Positions 13,001 through 23,330 of a stretch of DNA of 64,000 bases are shown here, in pieces. The translations under genes and the position numbers were made by a program. The notes beneath the pieces are model-generated. The model made no database searches. It was not told the DNA's origin and saw only the letters and a program-made list of their open reading frames with translations. The stretch's first letter is position 1. Each line of letters starts with the position of its first letter. This DNA comes from Ananas comosus (taxonomy: Eukaryota > Streptophyta > Magnoliopsida > Poales > Bromeliaceae): assembly GCF_001540865.1 (NCBI RefSeq), contig NC_033642.1, positions 529,450 through 593,449 of the forward strand. The letters run 5' to 3'.

Positions 13001-15550
13001 TATGGTTGGAAAATTTCTTTTTCTGCGAGTTCATCATTTGTATCTGTTATTGTCTGTCTTTACAAAGATTGTGGGATTTAACAATTTTTGTTCCTCTTTC
13101 GTTCTGTTGTAGTTTTTTCGCGTGCTAGTTCGATGGGCTGATGACCTAAATTCTGGAATAGCAAAGTCTGAAGATATCTTATATTTGAAAGAGATACTTC
13201 AGAAATGGGAAAGCGCAATACTCCCAACTTTGCAGGATAAATGGGTCTCTCTCCACCATTCTTTCGGTCTCATATGCTGGGCTGATGATGAGGAATTGAA
13301 GCAGCAATTTAAGAATTCTCATGGTGTGGACTTTTTACAGTTTGGTGAACTTAGTACTGAAGATAAGGAAGTGCTTGCTGGAAAAGTCGCCAAACTAATG
13401 GACAGTTTAGGTATCTCAGCTCTTTCGAAGGTATAAATCCCTGATTGGAAGCTAGTTTAATCTTGTTGTACTTGAAAATTTTCCTTGAAAAATCTTGCTG
13501 ATTGGCTTGAGGTCTGAGAATGCTATAGAATCCTGAATTTGGGGGTAAAAAAAAAAAAAAAAAATAGAGACAGCAGAAATCTGACCTTTTGGAATCAAAT
13601 AAAACAAGCCTTTCATTGGGTATCTTGTATTTCTGCAGAGACTAAAGGCTGCAGTATAATTAATTTGAACTATGCAATTTGCCAATTATATATTTGTAAA
13701 TATGACTGCAAATTAGTAAATTTTGTTCCTGTAGTTTCAGTAGAACTACTAAATGTTATTTATCTTCTTTGCCATTTTGTTACCGTTTGGGTTTGAATGT
13801 TTGATTCACGGAAATCACTTCTGCAGCAATGAAGTTAAGCTGTTTACATCTTGCTGTCTGTAGAAATGATAAGCAGGAGACAGGACCACCCTATTTATGT
13901 TTCTTTCTTCTCTTTTTTCCTCCTGCAGTTAATTTGGAGATTTTTGAGTCAGTTAGCCAATGCAATATTTGTCTTCTTATCTCTTATTACTGCTTTGTCC
14001 AGGTCGTATCAAAGGAAGCAATAATTTATGGTATGGAAGACAATAAATCAAAAGTTTGTCTAATAGATTGGGTACTTCCGTATGCTCAGCGCTATATTTT
14101 TAAGTCGTATCCAGCTGTATACCTCAACATGAAGCAACTTGGGTTCAACAAACTTAGCCAACTGCAGATTGTCGTCGTTGAGAAGTTATATTACAAACAT
14201 ACTTTGAGAGGGCATGAGAGCTCTTCAAGGAAGCGATTTGAATGCAGCTGTCTTTTGCAGGTTTGTAACTGAAGTATATCTGAACTTACCTGGTTACTAC
14301 TCTTTCTACAATTAGTAGTTGGTTCGATATTCTTAATATACCACGAATCTTTTTGTCAGGTGCTTAACAGAACTGCTTATGATCTTGATGTGCCATATTA
14401 GTTGTTTTATGCTTGCTTCTCTCTGCAGGGAAACACTTTATACGCAACATCGAGTTCAGATTCACACTCCATGTTTTTGGAGCTTTCCCGTTTCTTCCTC
14501 GATGGGTCTTCTGAACTTTGTTTTGCAAATTTCCTACACATGGTTACGACCATGGCCGAGTCTGGCGCCACCAGTGAGCAGGTGGAATTTTTTATTGTAA
14601 ATAGTCAGAATATTCCAAAGCTACCTGATGAAGAACCTATTTGGTCCCTTCAAACTTTGACAAGATCTCATGATAGCAGAAATCCCGGGCCAAATCATGT
14701 TCCTCCGGTTCCAAGTGAACAGAACACTGTGACACCTAAAAGAAGACCAGGCATTATTAAAAGTTGGCCACCAGCTGACTGGAAAAGTGCCCCAGGTTTT
14801 GATAGTATTTATTCCTTCCCAGGGCCAACACCAAACGGTGAAGGCTCATCAAAAGAGCTCGGCAAACCTCTAGAAACTTCTGCCCATGTTAAAGATTTTC
14901 CAGATCCAGTTCAGATTGAGGGCGATTGGATCATAGAGGAAGCATCAGTACCTACATGCACATCAGGTTGTGATGCAGCTAAAGAGGAGCCTTGCTCAGT
15001 GGAATCTGTTGATTCTACTGGTAACCTGATCGCTTTAAACTTGGATCTGGGAAGTGTATTGAGTGGCCTGGGGACTACGGGTGGCTTAGGTAAGCACTTT
15101 TCTAAGCCAGCAGAATTTCCAGAGAGAGATTTTCTCCATTTGCCAACTCCGGACGAACAGTCTCGCAAAACAGGTAGAATAGGGGAATTTGTAGCTTACA
15201 AGTACTTTTCTGAAAAGCTGGGATCAGAGACTGTAAAGTGGGTAAATGGAGAGAGAGAGACCGGTTTACCTTACGATCTGATTATCGGTGACGAGGAAGA
15301 GGGCAAAGAGTATATCGAGGTCAAAGCCACAGTATCTGTAAAGAAAGACTGGTTTGCTATATCCATGAGGGAATGGCAGTTCGCAGTGGAGATGGGCGAT
15401 TCGTTCAGTATTGCTCATGTCGTGTTGTCGGGTCCGAAGAAAGCAAGCATAACGGTGCTGAGGAATCCATTCAAACTTTGCCAGCAATATTCGCTGCGTC
15501 TCGCCATTCTGATGTCGAGGCAGCTCAGAGAGTCGCAGGTGGCTGCCTAG
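1024..15550 (+). CDS. NOV: NO VEIN (NOV)-like protein, GHKL ATPase-fold, 2702 codons in 13 exons
   Basis: Exons: 1024-1497, 2255-2589, 3138-3786, 5583-5681, 5963-6125, 6387-8104, 8592-8804, 9239-11497, 11870-11982, 12465-12852, 13113-13430, 14003-14260, 14429-15550. All junctions are GT-AG and phases agree. The length is close to Arabidopsis NOV (about 2.7 k residues). The N-terminus is a Gly-rich run followed by a low-complexity segment. A Bergerat/GHKL ATPase region is visible: ELVQNADDN (about 1145-1153), a degenerate NEQGF box (1177-1181) and GHKGIGFKS (1206-1214). The C-terminus matches the NOV_C (DUF3883) domain from GRIGEF at 2578, with D2612, E2626 and K2628 in a D...ExK pattern. In Arabidopsis NOV is a nuclear protein needed for leaf vein formation and auxin-dependent cell-fate decisions; its biochemical activity is not established. 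The ATG at 1024 is the first in frame. Intron 3 (3787-5582) is full of MITE copies. Confidence 0.93.
4050..5560. repeat. Nested MITE copies in NOV intron 3
   Basis: An inverted-repeat element spans about 4097-4682: its left end (GCTGCTATACTCTTTTGAG) and right end (reverse complement GGCTACTATACTTTTATGAG) pair, and both ends run into GA/CT and TA microsatellites. Inside and after it are three diverged direct copies of one unit of about 200 bp, near 4368-4590, 4910-5150 and 5383-5560. They are recognised by a shared 'CCGTTAAAC(A/G)AGCAAACG'-like core and a shared 'gatttctaga' tail. An inverted copy of the tail lies at 5220-5300. No coding potential is seen. Confidence 0.65.
11983..12464. other. 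NOV intron 9, AT-rich, with a (TA)n/poly-T/poly-A tract
   Basis: The donor AAG/GTATAT is followed at once by a TA repeat and T/A homopolymers (11984-12030). Beyond that no repeat or coding signal is visible. The exon phase across it (2 + 1) is intact. Confidence 0.6.
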
Positions 15551-16388
15551 ATTCATTCCTCTTTTCATGTTGGAGCTTACTTGGTCACTAATATTGGAAA
15601 GTGAATGGGCTCCATATATGCCAGTGAAGATTGCAGAGTCTCCACTGTCGCAGTTCATTATTGGATTTGGCCGAATGGACCTCTTTTCTTCATCCAGCTG
15701 CTCGCAACGCGGTCAGTGGTTGCAAATTTTGACTTTTAAGAGAATCGATTCAGTCATTCTTGGCGGTAATAGTAATTCGGCTGATAGACAACAGCAGCAG
15801 CGTTCTACAAGTCGGTGAAGGCATATATTCCTAACATTAAAGATGGCGTAAACTACAACAGTTTGCTCTCTTATTATAGTAAAAACTAAAAGTGAGTAGC
15901 ATCTTCTAACTTTTCTTTTTTGTTAGCTTATTCGTGTGATTTTACTAAATTAAGATAGTTATTATCAATGTGTATCTTATATTTAATTTGTAATCTGCTT
16001 AAAACTCCTTTTTCTGTATGGGCAGTTCATTGAGAATCGTAAAGGAGGAGGCATGGCTAGCAGATTTTTCACAACGTCATGTGGTTAACCCCTGATATTT
16101 TATTGGCTAATATGACCTAAACCAATGTGACATTCATCTCATGATGCTGATCATCACGCTTGGCCCTCGTGTGGATATACAGATATTTTATTCGAGCTTT
16201 TTTCAAATTTATGCAAGAAATATGTAGGATGTGATTGAAGCATGATTAAAATTTTAAAGTAAATATACAACTCAGTTTTAAGTTATGTTTTTAAGAGATG
16301 AGCTTACACACAAAACAACAAAGTAGCATATGAGCACCACTTTACAAGCCCTATTTACCAAAAACCAAATGCCTTACTTTAAGGCATG
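15551..16388. other. NOV 3'UTR and spacer between convergent genes
   Basis: The stop TAG at 15548-15550 is followed by about 300 bp of mixed-composition sequence, probably 3'UTR, and then AT-rich sequence. The Myb-like locus on the opposite strand ends at 16389, so the two genes converge. No element or RNA gene was recognised. Confidence 0.5.
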
Positions 16389-16645
16389 TCACACACAGCT
16401 CTGTTGTAGGAGATCCTCCTTAATCTTGATGTTTCTCCACTTATCTTTAAGATCGCCAGGCACACGAGTTTTGTGAAAAACACCACAACCATAATACTCC
16501 AAAATTGCCCTCCACGGAATAGTCCCACCGTCGTTTGAAACAAATCTTTGTATCCCCTCCTGCAGTAATAAGATATAACTCCCCGTTGTGATTTTTAATG
16601 CTATACATCCTTCACTAAAGAGTATGCCCGCTAACTTTTAGCAAA

Positions 16646-16830
16646 GGCCTTGTTCGGTATCATAACTTTCTATGTGACTAGTTAGCGACTCGCCGCCACA
16701 CTCTATCACATAAAATTTGTATTTGAAAAAAAAAAAAAAAAATTAAAGAAAAATGGCCGTGGGTGCCAAATATAAACATGGAATTTGTCTCTGAAAAACA
16801 AAAAAATAGCAACAAATACCAAACAAGACC
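16646..16830. mobile_element. Short Tourist-like MITE candidate in an intron of the Myb-like locus
   Basis: The left end GGCCTTGTTCGGTATC pairs with the right end, whose reverse complement is GGTCTTGTTTGGTATT. It encloses an A-rich core of about 150 bp. No clean target-site duplication is visible, so the class is inferred only from end sequence. Confidence 0.4.
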
Positions 16831-18394
16831 TATCTTTGACCCTGCCGGAGGGGGAGAAAACAAAAGACAGAAAGAAAAAGAAGACAGGCAATTCAAAAGA
16901 CACGGCATTACAAGCAGCAACACAAGAAGCATAATTTTCAAACATAGACAAAACAATCTACAACTCTAGGCACCATTTGGTCAAATACTAATATAGTGAA
17001 AAACAGCTAATCCATGACATAAACATTTAGATCTATTAGCTAAAAACGATGAGGTCAAAAGCAGTGCATAATTTTAGAACTAGATCTATTACGAGGAAAA
17101 CATATTATGATCGACAAGAATGCATACTTTAAGAGCAGCTTCTTCCTCCATAGTCCAAAGTAGTTTGGTACGCCTTCCAGGGGGCATCAGTGGATTTGAA
17201 CTGCGAAAATTCATAGCCCACACAATCACAAAAAAGGTAAAAGGAAAAGAAGACTTGATACTTACTAGTTACTATCTATTATATGTTATATATCAAATCC
17301 AAAGGTGGCAGGAAGTTATACACAGCTAGTGAAGTATGAGTAATAATAGGAAATGCCTAACAGGAAGAAGCATGCATAAGACAACGGAGAAAAAGGTCAT
17401 AAGATTATTCTTCAATTATTGGAAACGAACAGTTTCAGTATTAGATTGCTCAGAGAGAAAAGGACCTTGAACTTATCAAAAAGAAATTGAAGTAACTGGC
17501 TTAACAGTTTCAAAAACAGAGGGTTACTGCTATCACTTTGGAAGAGCACTAGAATATGGTCACAATTTTGCCACTTCAAGTGCCTTAAAAGTTTAAAGGT
17601 TGGAAGGAATAGACTTCAAATTTTTTGTTCTGGTACAATTACTTGCCAGGGAGAAAACGAGGTGTAAGAAATTTTTGAGATTTATACCACATAAAAGGAT
17701 GGCCACTCTCCCCTTCATGCTTATCTACATATAGGCTCCACATATATAATAGCAAAGCAAAAAAAAAAAAAAAATTTCTTTTTTTTCTTTTTTTTCTTTT
17801 GAGAGAGAAATTGTAATCTGGGAGATAAAGATTCCCATCAGGGAAGCGAATCCATGTGGGCCAAAATCTGTTTCCCCCCAACTCATTGAAATGCAGGGAT
17901 AATGAGAATGTATCCATGATACTTTTCAAAATCATACCCATCTAATAATGCAGTAAAAGAAAACATATGTTTATCAACTTATTACAACAAGAGAATAAGC
18001 CCAACATTGTCCCCTATGGTCGTCGATCCCCCGAGACATGCAGGCTGTTAAAAACTAGAAAAAAAAATGCTTCCAACAAGCCAATTATTTAATTAGTTCA
18101 TGGACAGTTAACTACTTTACTAAATTAGGTATGGTCTTTCCTCTGCAGCTACTGATGCTAGAAGAACCATGTTAGAAGCGATCTACATAATGCATAGACA
18201 ATAATAATCAACAGAGCTAAAACAAATCCAGCCATATAGATACTTACTACCGTTTGGCTTGATATGCATGTTTTCTTCTTTTTCCCGTAGAAGATTTGAA
18301 TCTCTTTTGGTCGACAATTTTAGTGCTTGCATCTTGTGCTCTTTTACACCTTTCTGTTTTACCACCCCAGCTGATCAAGTTCCCTATGAGATGA

Positions 18395-18715
18395 CCTACC
18401 CTCCTCGCAAGGTAAACTGCTATTGTCAACTGCTGTACGGTGCTCTGTGGGTTGAAAATCCTCCCCTTGTTCATTCGCAGAGGCAGCGTGAGACAACTTA
18501 CGCTGCTCGCAAGGTAAATTGCTATTGTCAACTGCTGCATGGGACTCTGTGGGTTGAAGGTCCTCCACTTGTTCATTCACAGAAGCAGAATGAGATGCAT
18601 TTTAGCCTCCTCACAAGGAAAAATATTGCCATTGCCAACTGGTGTATGGTGCTCTGTGGGTTGAAGGTCCTTCGCTTGTTCATTCATAGAGGTAGTGTCA
18701 GCACCGTCAACAGTA
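18395..18715 (-). repeat. Three tandem 102-104 bp repeats (coding on -)
   Basis: The marker CTCGCAAGG starts at 18404 and 18506, and CTCACAAGG at 18610, so the spacing is 102 then 104 bp. On the minus strand the unit encodes about 34 residues with the core NEQ(V/G/A)xD(L/F)QPTE. The 2-nt difference breaks the reading frame of the unit that is first in transcription order. Confidence 0.8.
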
Positions 18716-18897
18716 GTTGTAGCCTTATCCACAATCTGTCCATCATTTTCTTTCTCCACTTTGGTAGAATCATCACATCCCCCAACACTCACCTCCTTCT
18801 CCACTTCGGTGTTGCAGGGAGAGATCATCTAACCAATAATTGACATTTTCAACAACTCTGCTTGAAGTGACCAAGCCAAAAGGGGTGTGAAGTTTAT

Positions 18898-19247
18898 GGG
18901 AAAATTTTCAAATTCCACCCCTATAGTTTCGTAATTTCTCATTGGTACCATATGATTAAAGTGTATTTATTTAATATCCCGTGGGTTTTTTTTTTATTAT
19001 CCATTTTACTAGTTTTTTTCGTTAAATCAGTGATAAAATTGAAACTAAAAGATACTAAAATAAATATTCGATAAATCTAGGTGGGGTATTTGAAGTTTTT
19101 TGTATATGATTTAATAAAATGTTAGCCGAGGAGCTGACGAAAAATTAAGAAAAAATAAAAACAGAGTACTAAATTAATATACTTAAAACCATTGAGTACT
19201 AAAATAAAAAATTGCGAAACCACAAGGGTGGTATCTGAAGTTTGCCT
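18898..19247. mobile_element. MITE, same family as 58340-58692
   Basis: The ends form an inverted repeat: the left side contains 'CACCCCTATAGTTTCG' and the right side's reverse complement contains 'CACCCTTGTGGTTTCG', followed on both arms by 'TTAGTACTCA...'-like sequence. The internal structure and end sequence match the element at 58340-58692. No exact target-site duplication was found at this copy. Confidence 0.6.
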
Positions 19248-19716
19248 TATATTATATTATTTGAAACCTTAAAAATGTGTTTAATATACTCTTTGGTGCA
19301 CCAAATCTCCTTATTGATTTTTAAAAATTACTTCACATAATATCTCTAACCCTAAAATTTATTTATAGAATTTAAAGTTTAGAAGAGTATTTTGAAAATA
19401 GAGGGGTAATTTTAAAAATTTTGAACAGTAGAGAGTTTTTTTTTTTCTCTTTAAGCTTTATCTGTTTCCTTTTATATAATCTATTTAGTTATTTATTTTT
19501 TACCACCAATATATTAATTGAGAATTTAAAAAAGACATCCCCTTATTTTAAGAGTTGTGAGGTCCACATTATTCTTTTAAGAATTAATTGCATATTAGAT
19601 TTCAACATTTTCACTATTTTTTATTTGGTCCTAATTCCTAAATTTTGTATATTTTTTTATTATCATCAGAGTAGAAAAAATAATGTGGGCCCATAACCTT
19701 TTCACTATTTTTTCTT

Positions 19717-20385
19717 GGGCTTTTTTTGCAAATAGCCCCCTAACAAATTTTATTTGCAAAAATAGTCCCGTCCAAAAATTATTTGCAAAAATGGCCCTGC
19801 CCCTGCCACGCCAGCGCAATGTCAGTGCCACGCGGACAGGGAGGGTCCAAATGTTTAAGTTGAACACGGTGAACCATTCACCATGTTCAATACAAGATTT
19901 TTGTATTGGACACGGTGAATGGTTCGCCGTGTCCAATACAAATACCTCAAAAATGACTAAGTTGGATGTATTTGTATTAGACACGGTGAACCATTCACCG
20001 TATCCAATTATTTGTATTGGACACTGTGAATGGTTCACCGTGTCCAATACAAATATTTTGATTTTAGCTATTTTGTATTGGACACGGTGAATCATTCACC
20101 GTGTCCAATACAAAAATTTTGTATTGAACACGGTGAATGGTTCACCGTGTTCAANAGCTATTTTGTATTGGACACGGTGAATCATTCACCGTGTCCAATA
20201 CAAAAATTTTGTATTGAACACGGTGAATGGTTCACCGTGTTCAACTTAACCATTTGGCCCAGCCCCGCCCGCGTGGCGCTGATGTGGCGCTTGCGTGGCG
20301 GGACCAGAGCCATTTTTGCAAATAAATTTTTGACGGGACCAATTTAAAAAAAAAATTGTAAGGGGGCTATTTACAAAAAAAGCTC
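19717..20385. mobile_element. Mutator-like MITE with 9-bp TSD and palindrome array (copy A)
   Basis: The terminal inverted repeat GGGCTTTTTTTGCAAATAG (left) pairs with GAGCTTTTTTTGTAAATAG (reverse complement of the right end). The direct 9-bp flanks TTTTTTCTT lie at 19708-19716 and 20386-20394. Sub-terminal GC-rich segments (about 19800-19850 and 20255-20310) are also inverted. The core holds eight copies of a 27-bp palindrome of the type GGACACGGTGAAT / GGTTCACCGTGTCC with small variations. A unit of about 88 bp is repeated on either side of the N at 20155. Long open frames here are by-products of the palindromes. Confidence 0.85.
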
Positions 20386-20729
20386 TTTTTTCTTATATAT
20401 TGTGTAAAATTCTGGTCTATAGACCGGGTCCACGAGACAGTTTCTCATCACGTAGAGTATTGCACAACACGAGTCCGCATAGAAGACTCGAATGAGGAAC
20501 ATCCACAAAATGCTACAATTGGGAATTTTTTTTTTCATTTTAATCCTTTAGAAATTTATACTTGATAAATAATTTTGTAAAAAATTTATTTATTGAAATA
20601 ACCTTATTTTATCCAACTGAATAAAAATAATTAAAAATCTGTACATTTACCGTCTTTAATGAAATTTAGGAGACGTCTTTTTCTTTTCTATTAGAGACGA
20701 TAAATAATTCACCGCTGTTATAAAAAGTA

Positions 20730-22539
20730 GGCCAATTTGCATAAAAAATTCACTTATTTTGGGCTTTTGTAAAACCGGGCCACCCTTTTCGTTTTTGCAG
20801 ATTCGGTCCACTTTTTCAGCAAACTGACCAAAATACCCTTTTTACTTTTTCTCTCTCCTCTTCGTTTCTCTCGTTCTTTTTTTTTCTCGCCGGCAGAGCG
20901 GAGGCGGAAACAGTCCGTCTCGCCTCTCACCCTCATTCTCTAGCCCTCGCCCTCGCCCTTGCCCTCGTCCACGTACCCCCACCTTCCTCGCCTCCAACCC
21001 CGCCAAGGCCGCGCCACGACTTTTTTTTTTTTTTTGCTTTTTTCTTTTCTTTTCTTCTCCGACTCTTCTCCACCGTCTCCGACGACGATGCCTCTCTCCT
21101 CCTTCTCGTCCTTCCCCGCCCTTCTCATCTCTCCCTTTCCCTCATTCTCTGCCGCCTCCGACGACGATGCATCTTCGCCGGCGCCGACGTCGACACCGTG
21201 GAGGTCACTGCGGCGCTACAGGCTCGGAGCGGGGGTCCTTAGCGGTGTCGTCGCCGGCACCGTGGCTGTTGGCAGAGAAGGTGACAAAAAAAAATTATAG
21301 AAAAAACAGAAAAAAAAAAAAAGATAAAAAATTATATAAAAAGAAGGATGAACATCAAATTGTATCGTTAACTGCAAAAAAAATTATAAGTTGCACTATT
21401 TAAGATGTAAACTGCAGCTTTAAGATGAAAACTACACTCTTTAAACGAAAATTACACTCTTTGAGAAATATTTACACTGTTTCTCTTCTTATTACACTCT
21501 TTCAGATGTAAACTGCATCCATTAAGATGAAAGTTACACTCTTTAAACAAAAGTTGCACTGTTTCTCCTCTTGTTGCACCATTTCTCCTCTTGTTACACT
21601 ATTTTTTATCTTAAACTGCACCCTTTTAAGAGATATTTATACTGTTTCTCCTCTTGTTGCACTGTTTCTTCTCTTGTTGCACCATTTCTGTGTAAATAAG
21701 AGGAGAAATAGTGCAACAACAGGAGAAACAATGCAACAAGAAGAGAAACAGTATAAATATCACTTAAAAGGATGCAGTTTAAGATAAAAAATAGTATAAT
21801 TTTCGTTCAAAGAGTATAATTTTTATCTTAAAGCAGCAGTTTACATCTTAAATAGTGCAACTTATAATTTTTTTTGTAATTAACGATGTAATTTCATCTT
21901 CATCCTTCGTTTTATATAATTTTTTATCTTTATTTTTTTTTATGTTTTTTTTATAATTTTTTTGTCACCTTCTCTGCCAAGAGCTACGGCGCCGGTGACG
22001 GCGCCGGTGACGACGCCGCTAAGGACCCCCAGCTCCGAGGCTGTAGCGCCGCAGTGACCTCTACAGTGTCAACGTCGGCGCCGGCGAAGATAAATCGTCG
22101 TCGGAGGCGGCAGAAAATGAGGGAGAGGGAGAGATGAGAAGGGCGAGGAAGGGCGAGAGGCGTCATCGTCGGAGACGGTGGAGAAGAGTCGGAGAAGAAA
22201 AGAAAAGAAAAAAGCAAAAAAAAAAAAGTCGCGGCGCGGCCTTAACGGGGTCGGAGGCGAGGAAGGTGGGGGGTGCATGGACGAGGGCAAGGGCGAGGGA
22301 GAGAGCATGACGGTGAGAGGCGAGACGGGCCGTTTCTGCCTCCGCTCCGCCTCCACTCTACCGACGAGAAAAAAAAAAAGAACGAGAGAAACGAAGAAGA
22401 GAGAGAAAGAGGAAAGAGAAAAAATAATAAGGGTATTTTGATCAGTTTGCTGAAAAAGCGGACCGAATCTGCAAAAATGAAAAAGGTGACCCGATTTTAT
22501 AAAAGCCCAAAATAAGTGGATTTTTTATACAAATTGGCC
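20730..22539. mobile_element. 1.8-kb foldback (near-complete hairpin) element with 9-bp TSD
   Basis: The sequence starts GGCCAATTTGCATAAAAAAT and ends with its near inverse. Flanks are an exact 9-bp direct repeat TAAAAAGTA (20721-20729 and 22540-22548). The arms pair over almost the whole length: T-rich/GC-rich segments at 20760-21290 mirror 21960-22510, and the 'TTACACT / GTTGCAC' motif block at 21360-21690 mirrors 21700-21900. The loop is only a few bases near 21690-21700. The left arm is about 100 bp longer. Open frames inside are Pro/Ser- or Lys/Arg-rich low-complexity by-products and were not called as genes. The TSD length suggests a Mutator-like origin. Confidence 0.85.
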
Positions 22540-22780
22540 TAAAAAGTAAATAATTACCTTTTTTTTATTTTCAAATATAATCTTAACAATCATATAAAGT
22601 TTTCAACAAATCATATAATATTTACAACTTAAAATATCTTAACAATCTATCTATATAATAATTTTAACTATAAATAAAATTTTAATAATCTTCGTACAAT
22701 CTTAACAACCCTTAAAATTATTCACCGCGACCGTGAACGATTTACCGTATTTCTCAAGTTAGTTGACCAAACAAAATTTT

Positions 22781-22908
22781 GAAAGGATTATTCGGTAAAT
22801 TAGAAATTTTAATAGAATTAGCGTGCAAAAAGTCCGGTACGACTGAAAGGATTATTCGGTAAATTAGAAATTTTAATAGAATTACTGTGCAAAAAGTCCG
22901 GTACGATT
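22781..22908. repeat. 64-bp tandem duplication
   Basis: The unit starting GAAAGGATTATTCGGTAAAT at 22781 is repeated from 22845 with only a few differences (GCGTG versus CTGTG, GACT versus GATT). The two copies are directly adjacent. The sequence between 22540 and 22780 is AT-rich with no gene. Confidence 0.9.
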
Positions 22909-22929
22909 AGTTAATCAAATTTAATTTTA

Positions 22930-23330
22930 TGAGGTTTGGGTTCTCCGGTTAGCTTCCTAAGCTAGAGTTTTCTAGGGTTTGTCGCCCCAGGGTTTCTCGC
23001 CCCGCTCTTCGATCCAAAACACCCAAATCGATCGATTTCCTCGCCCACACCGGCGGTGATCTCGCCCCCGAGGTGGAGAAACCGATCCAAAACACCCAAA
23101 TCGATCGATTTCCTCGTCCACTCCGGCGGGGATCTCGCCCCCGAGGTATGAACTCTGGATCTCTTCCTCTCCTTTGATTAGTCGCTATATAAGAGTAGTG
23201 GAGGTTGTTTCACTCTGATTCTTTCCAATGTATGTAGATCCCCTTTGATTAGTCGCTATATAAGAGTAGTCGAGGTTGTTTCACTTTGATTCTTTCCAAT
23301 GTACGTAGATCCTTGAATGCTGGTAAACGC
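22930..23330 (+). other. Orphan 5'UTR / first-exon-like sequence with two tandem duplications
   Basis: A C-rich, AGGGTTT-containing segment rises out of AT-rich DNA. It reads like a plant leader with possible donor GAG/GTATGAAC at about 23144. A 73-bp unit (CGATCCAAAACACCCAAATC...) is duplicated at 23010 and 23083. A second unit of 71 bp (CCTTTGATTAGTCGCTATAT...) is duplicated at 23171 and 23242. No coding exon follows before the BMS1 leader at about 25190, so this is either a relic leader or a distant alternative first exon of BMS1. Confidence 0.45.

Larger units (their letters stand above)
16389..18828 (-). pseudogene. Telobox-type Myb/SANT (TRF-like) gene, probably decayed at its 5' side
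   Basis: Three 3' segments join in phase on the minus strand: 18370-18251 (basic, ending QAKR), 17200-17128 and 16559-16389 (TGA). The last two read as a single Myb/SANT domain: RRTKLLWTMEEEAALK, then EGIQRF, IPWRAIL, and the hallmark DLKDKWRN shortly before the stop. That combination is typical of plant telomere-repeat-binding-factor-like proteins, nuclear DNA-binding proteins. Upstream, 18828-18395 encodes an acidic stretch and three repeats of about 34 residues (NEQ..DLQPTEH core). Two problems appear: a 2-nt length change in one repeat unit shifts the frame, and joining the repeats to the basic segment in frame would need a 46-nt intron (GTAGGT...AACAG at about 18399-18354), shorter than plant introns normally are. 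No upstream exon with an ATG is found; a MITE lies just beyond. It could also be a live gene with an unusual or misassembled middle. Confidence 0.5.

Noticed and set aside
17639..17941. Minus-strand open frame of 100 codons between Myb-like exons
   Set aside because: Contains homopolymer-derived Phe/Lys runs and sits in what the phase analysis places as an intron. No similarity recognised.
19683..20347. Open frames with repeated NHSPCPIQ / HGEWFTV-like peptides on both strands
   Set aside because: They arise from the DNA palindrome array of the MITE. The same peptide appears on both strands because the DNA is palindromic; no domain or start context supports a gene.
20959..21403. Open frames rich in Ser/Pro or Lys/Arg on both strands in 20.75-22.5 kb
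   Set aside because: They lie in the arms of the foldback element, mirror each other, and are low-complexity translations of T- and C-rich DNA without splice or domain support.
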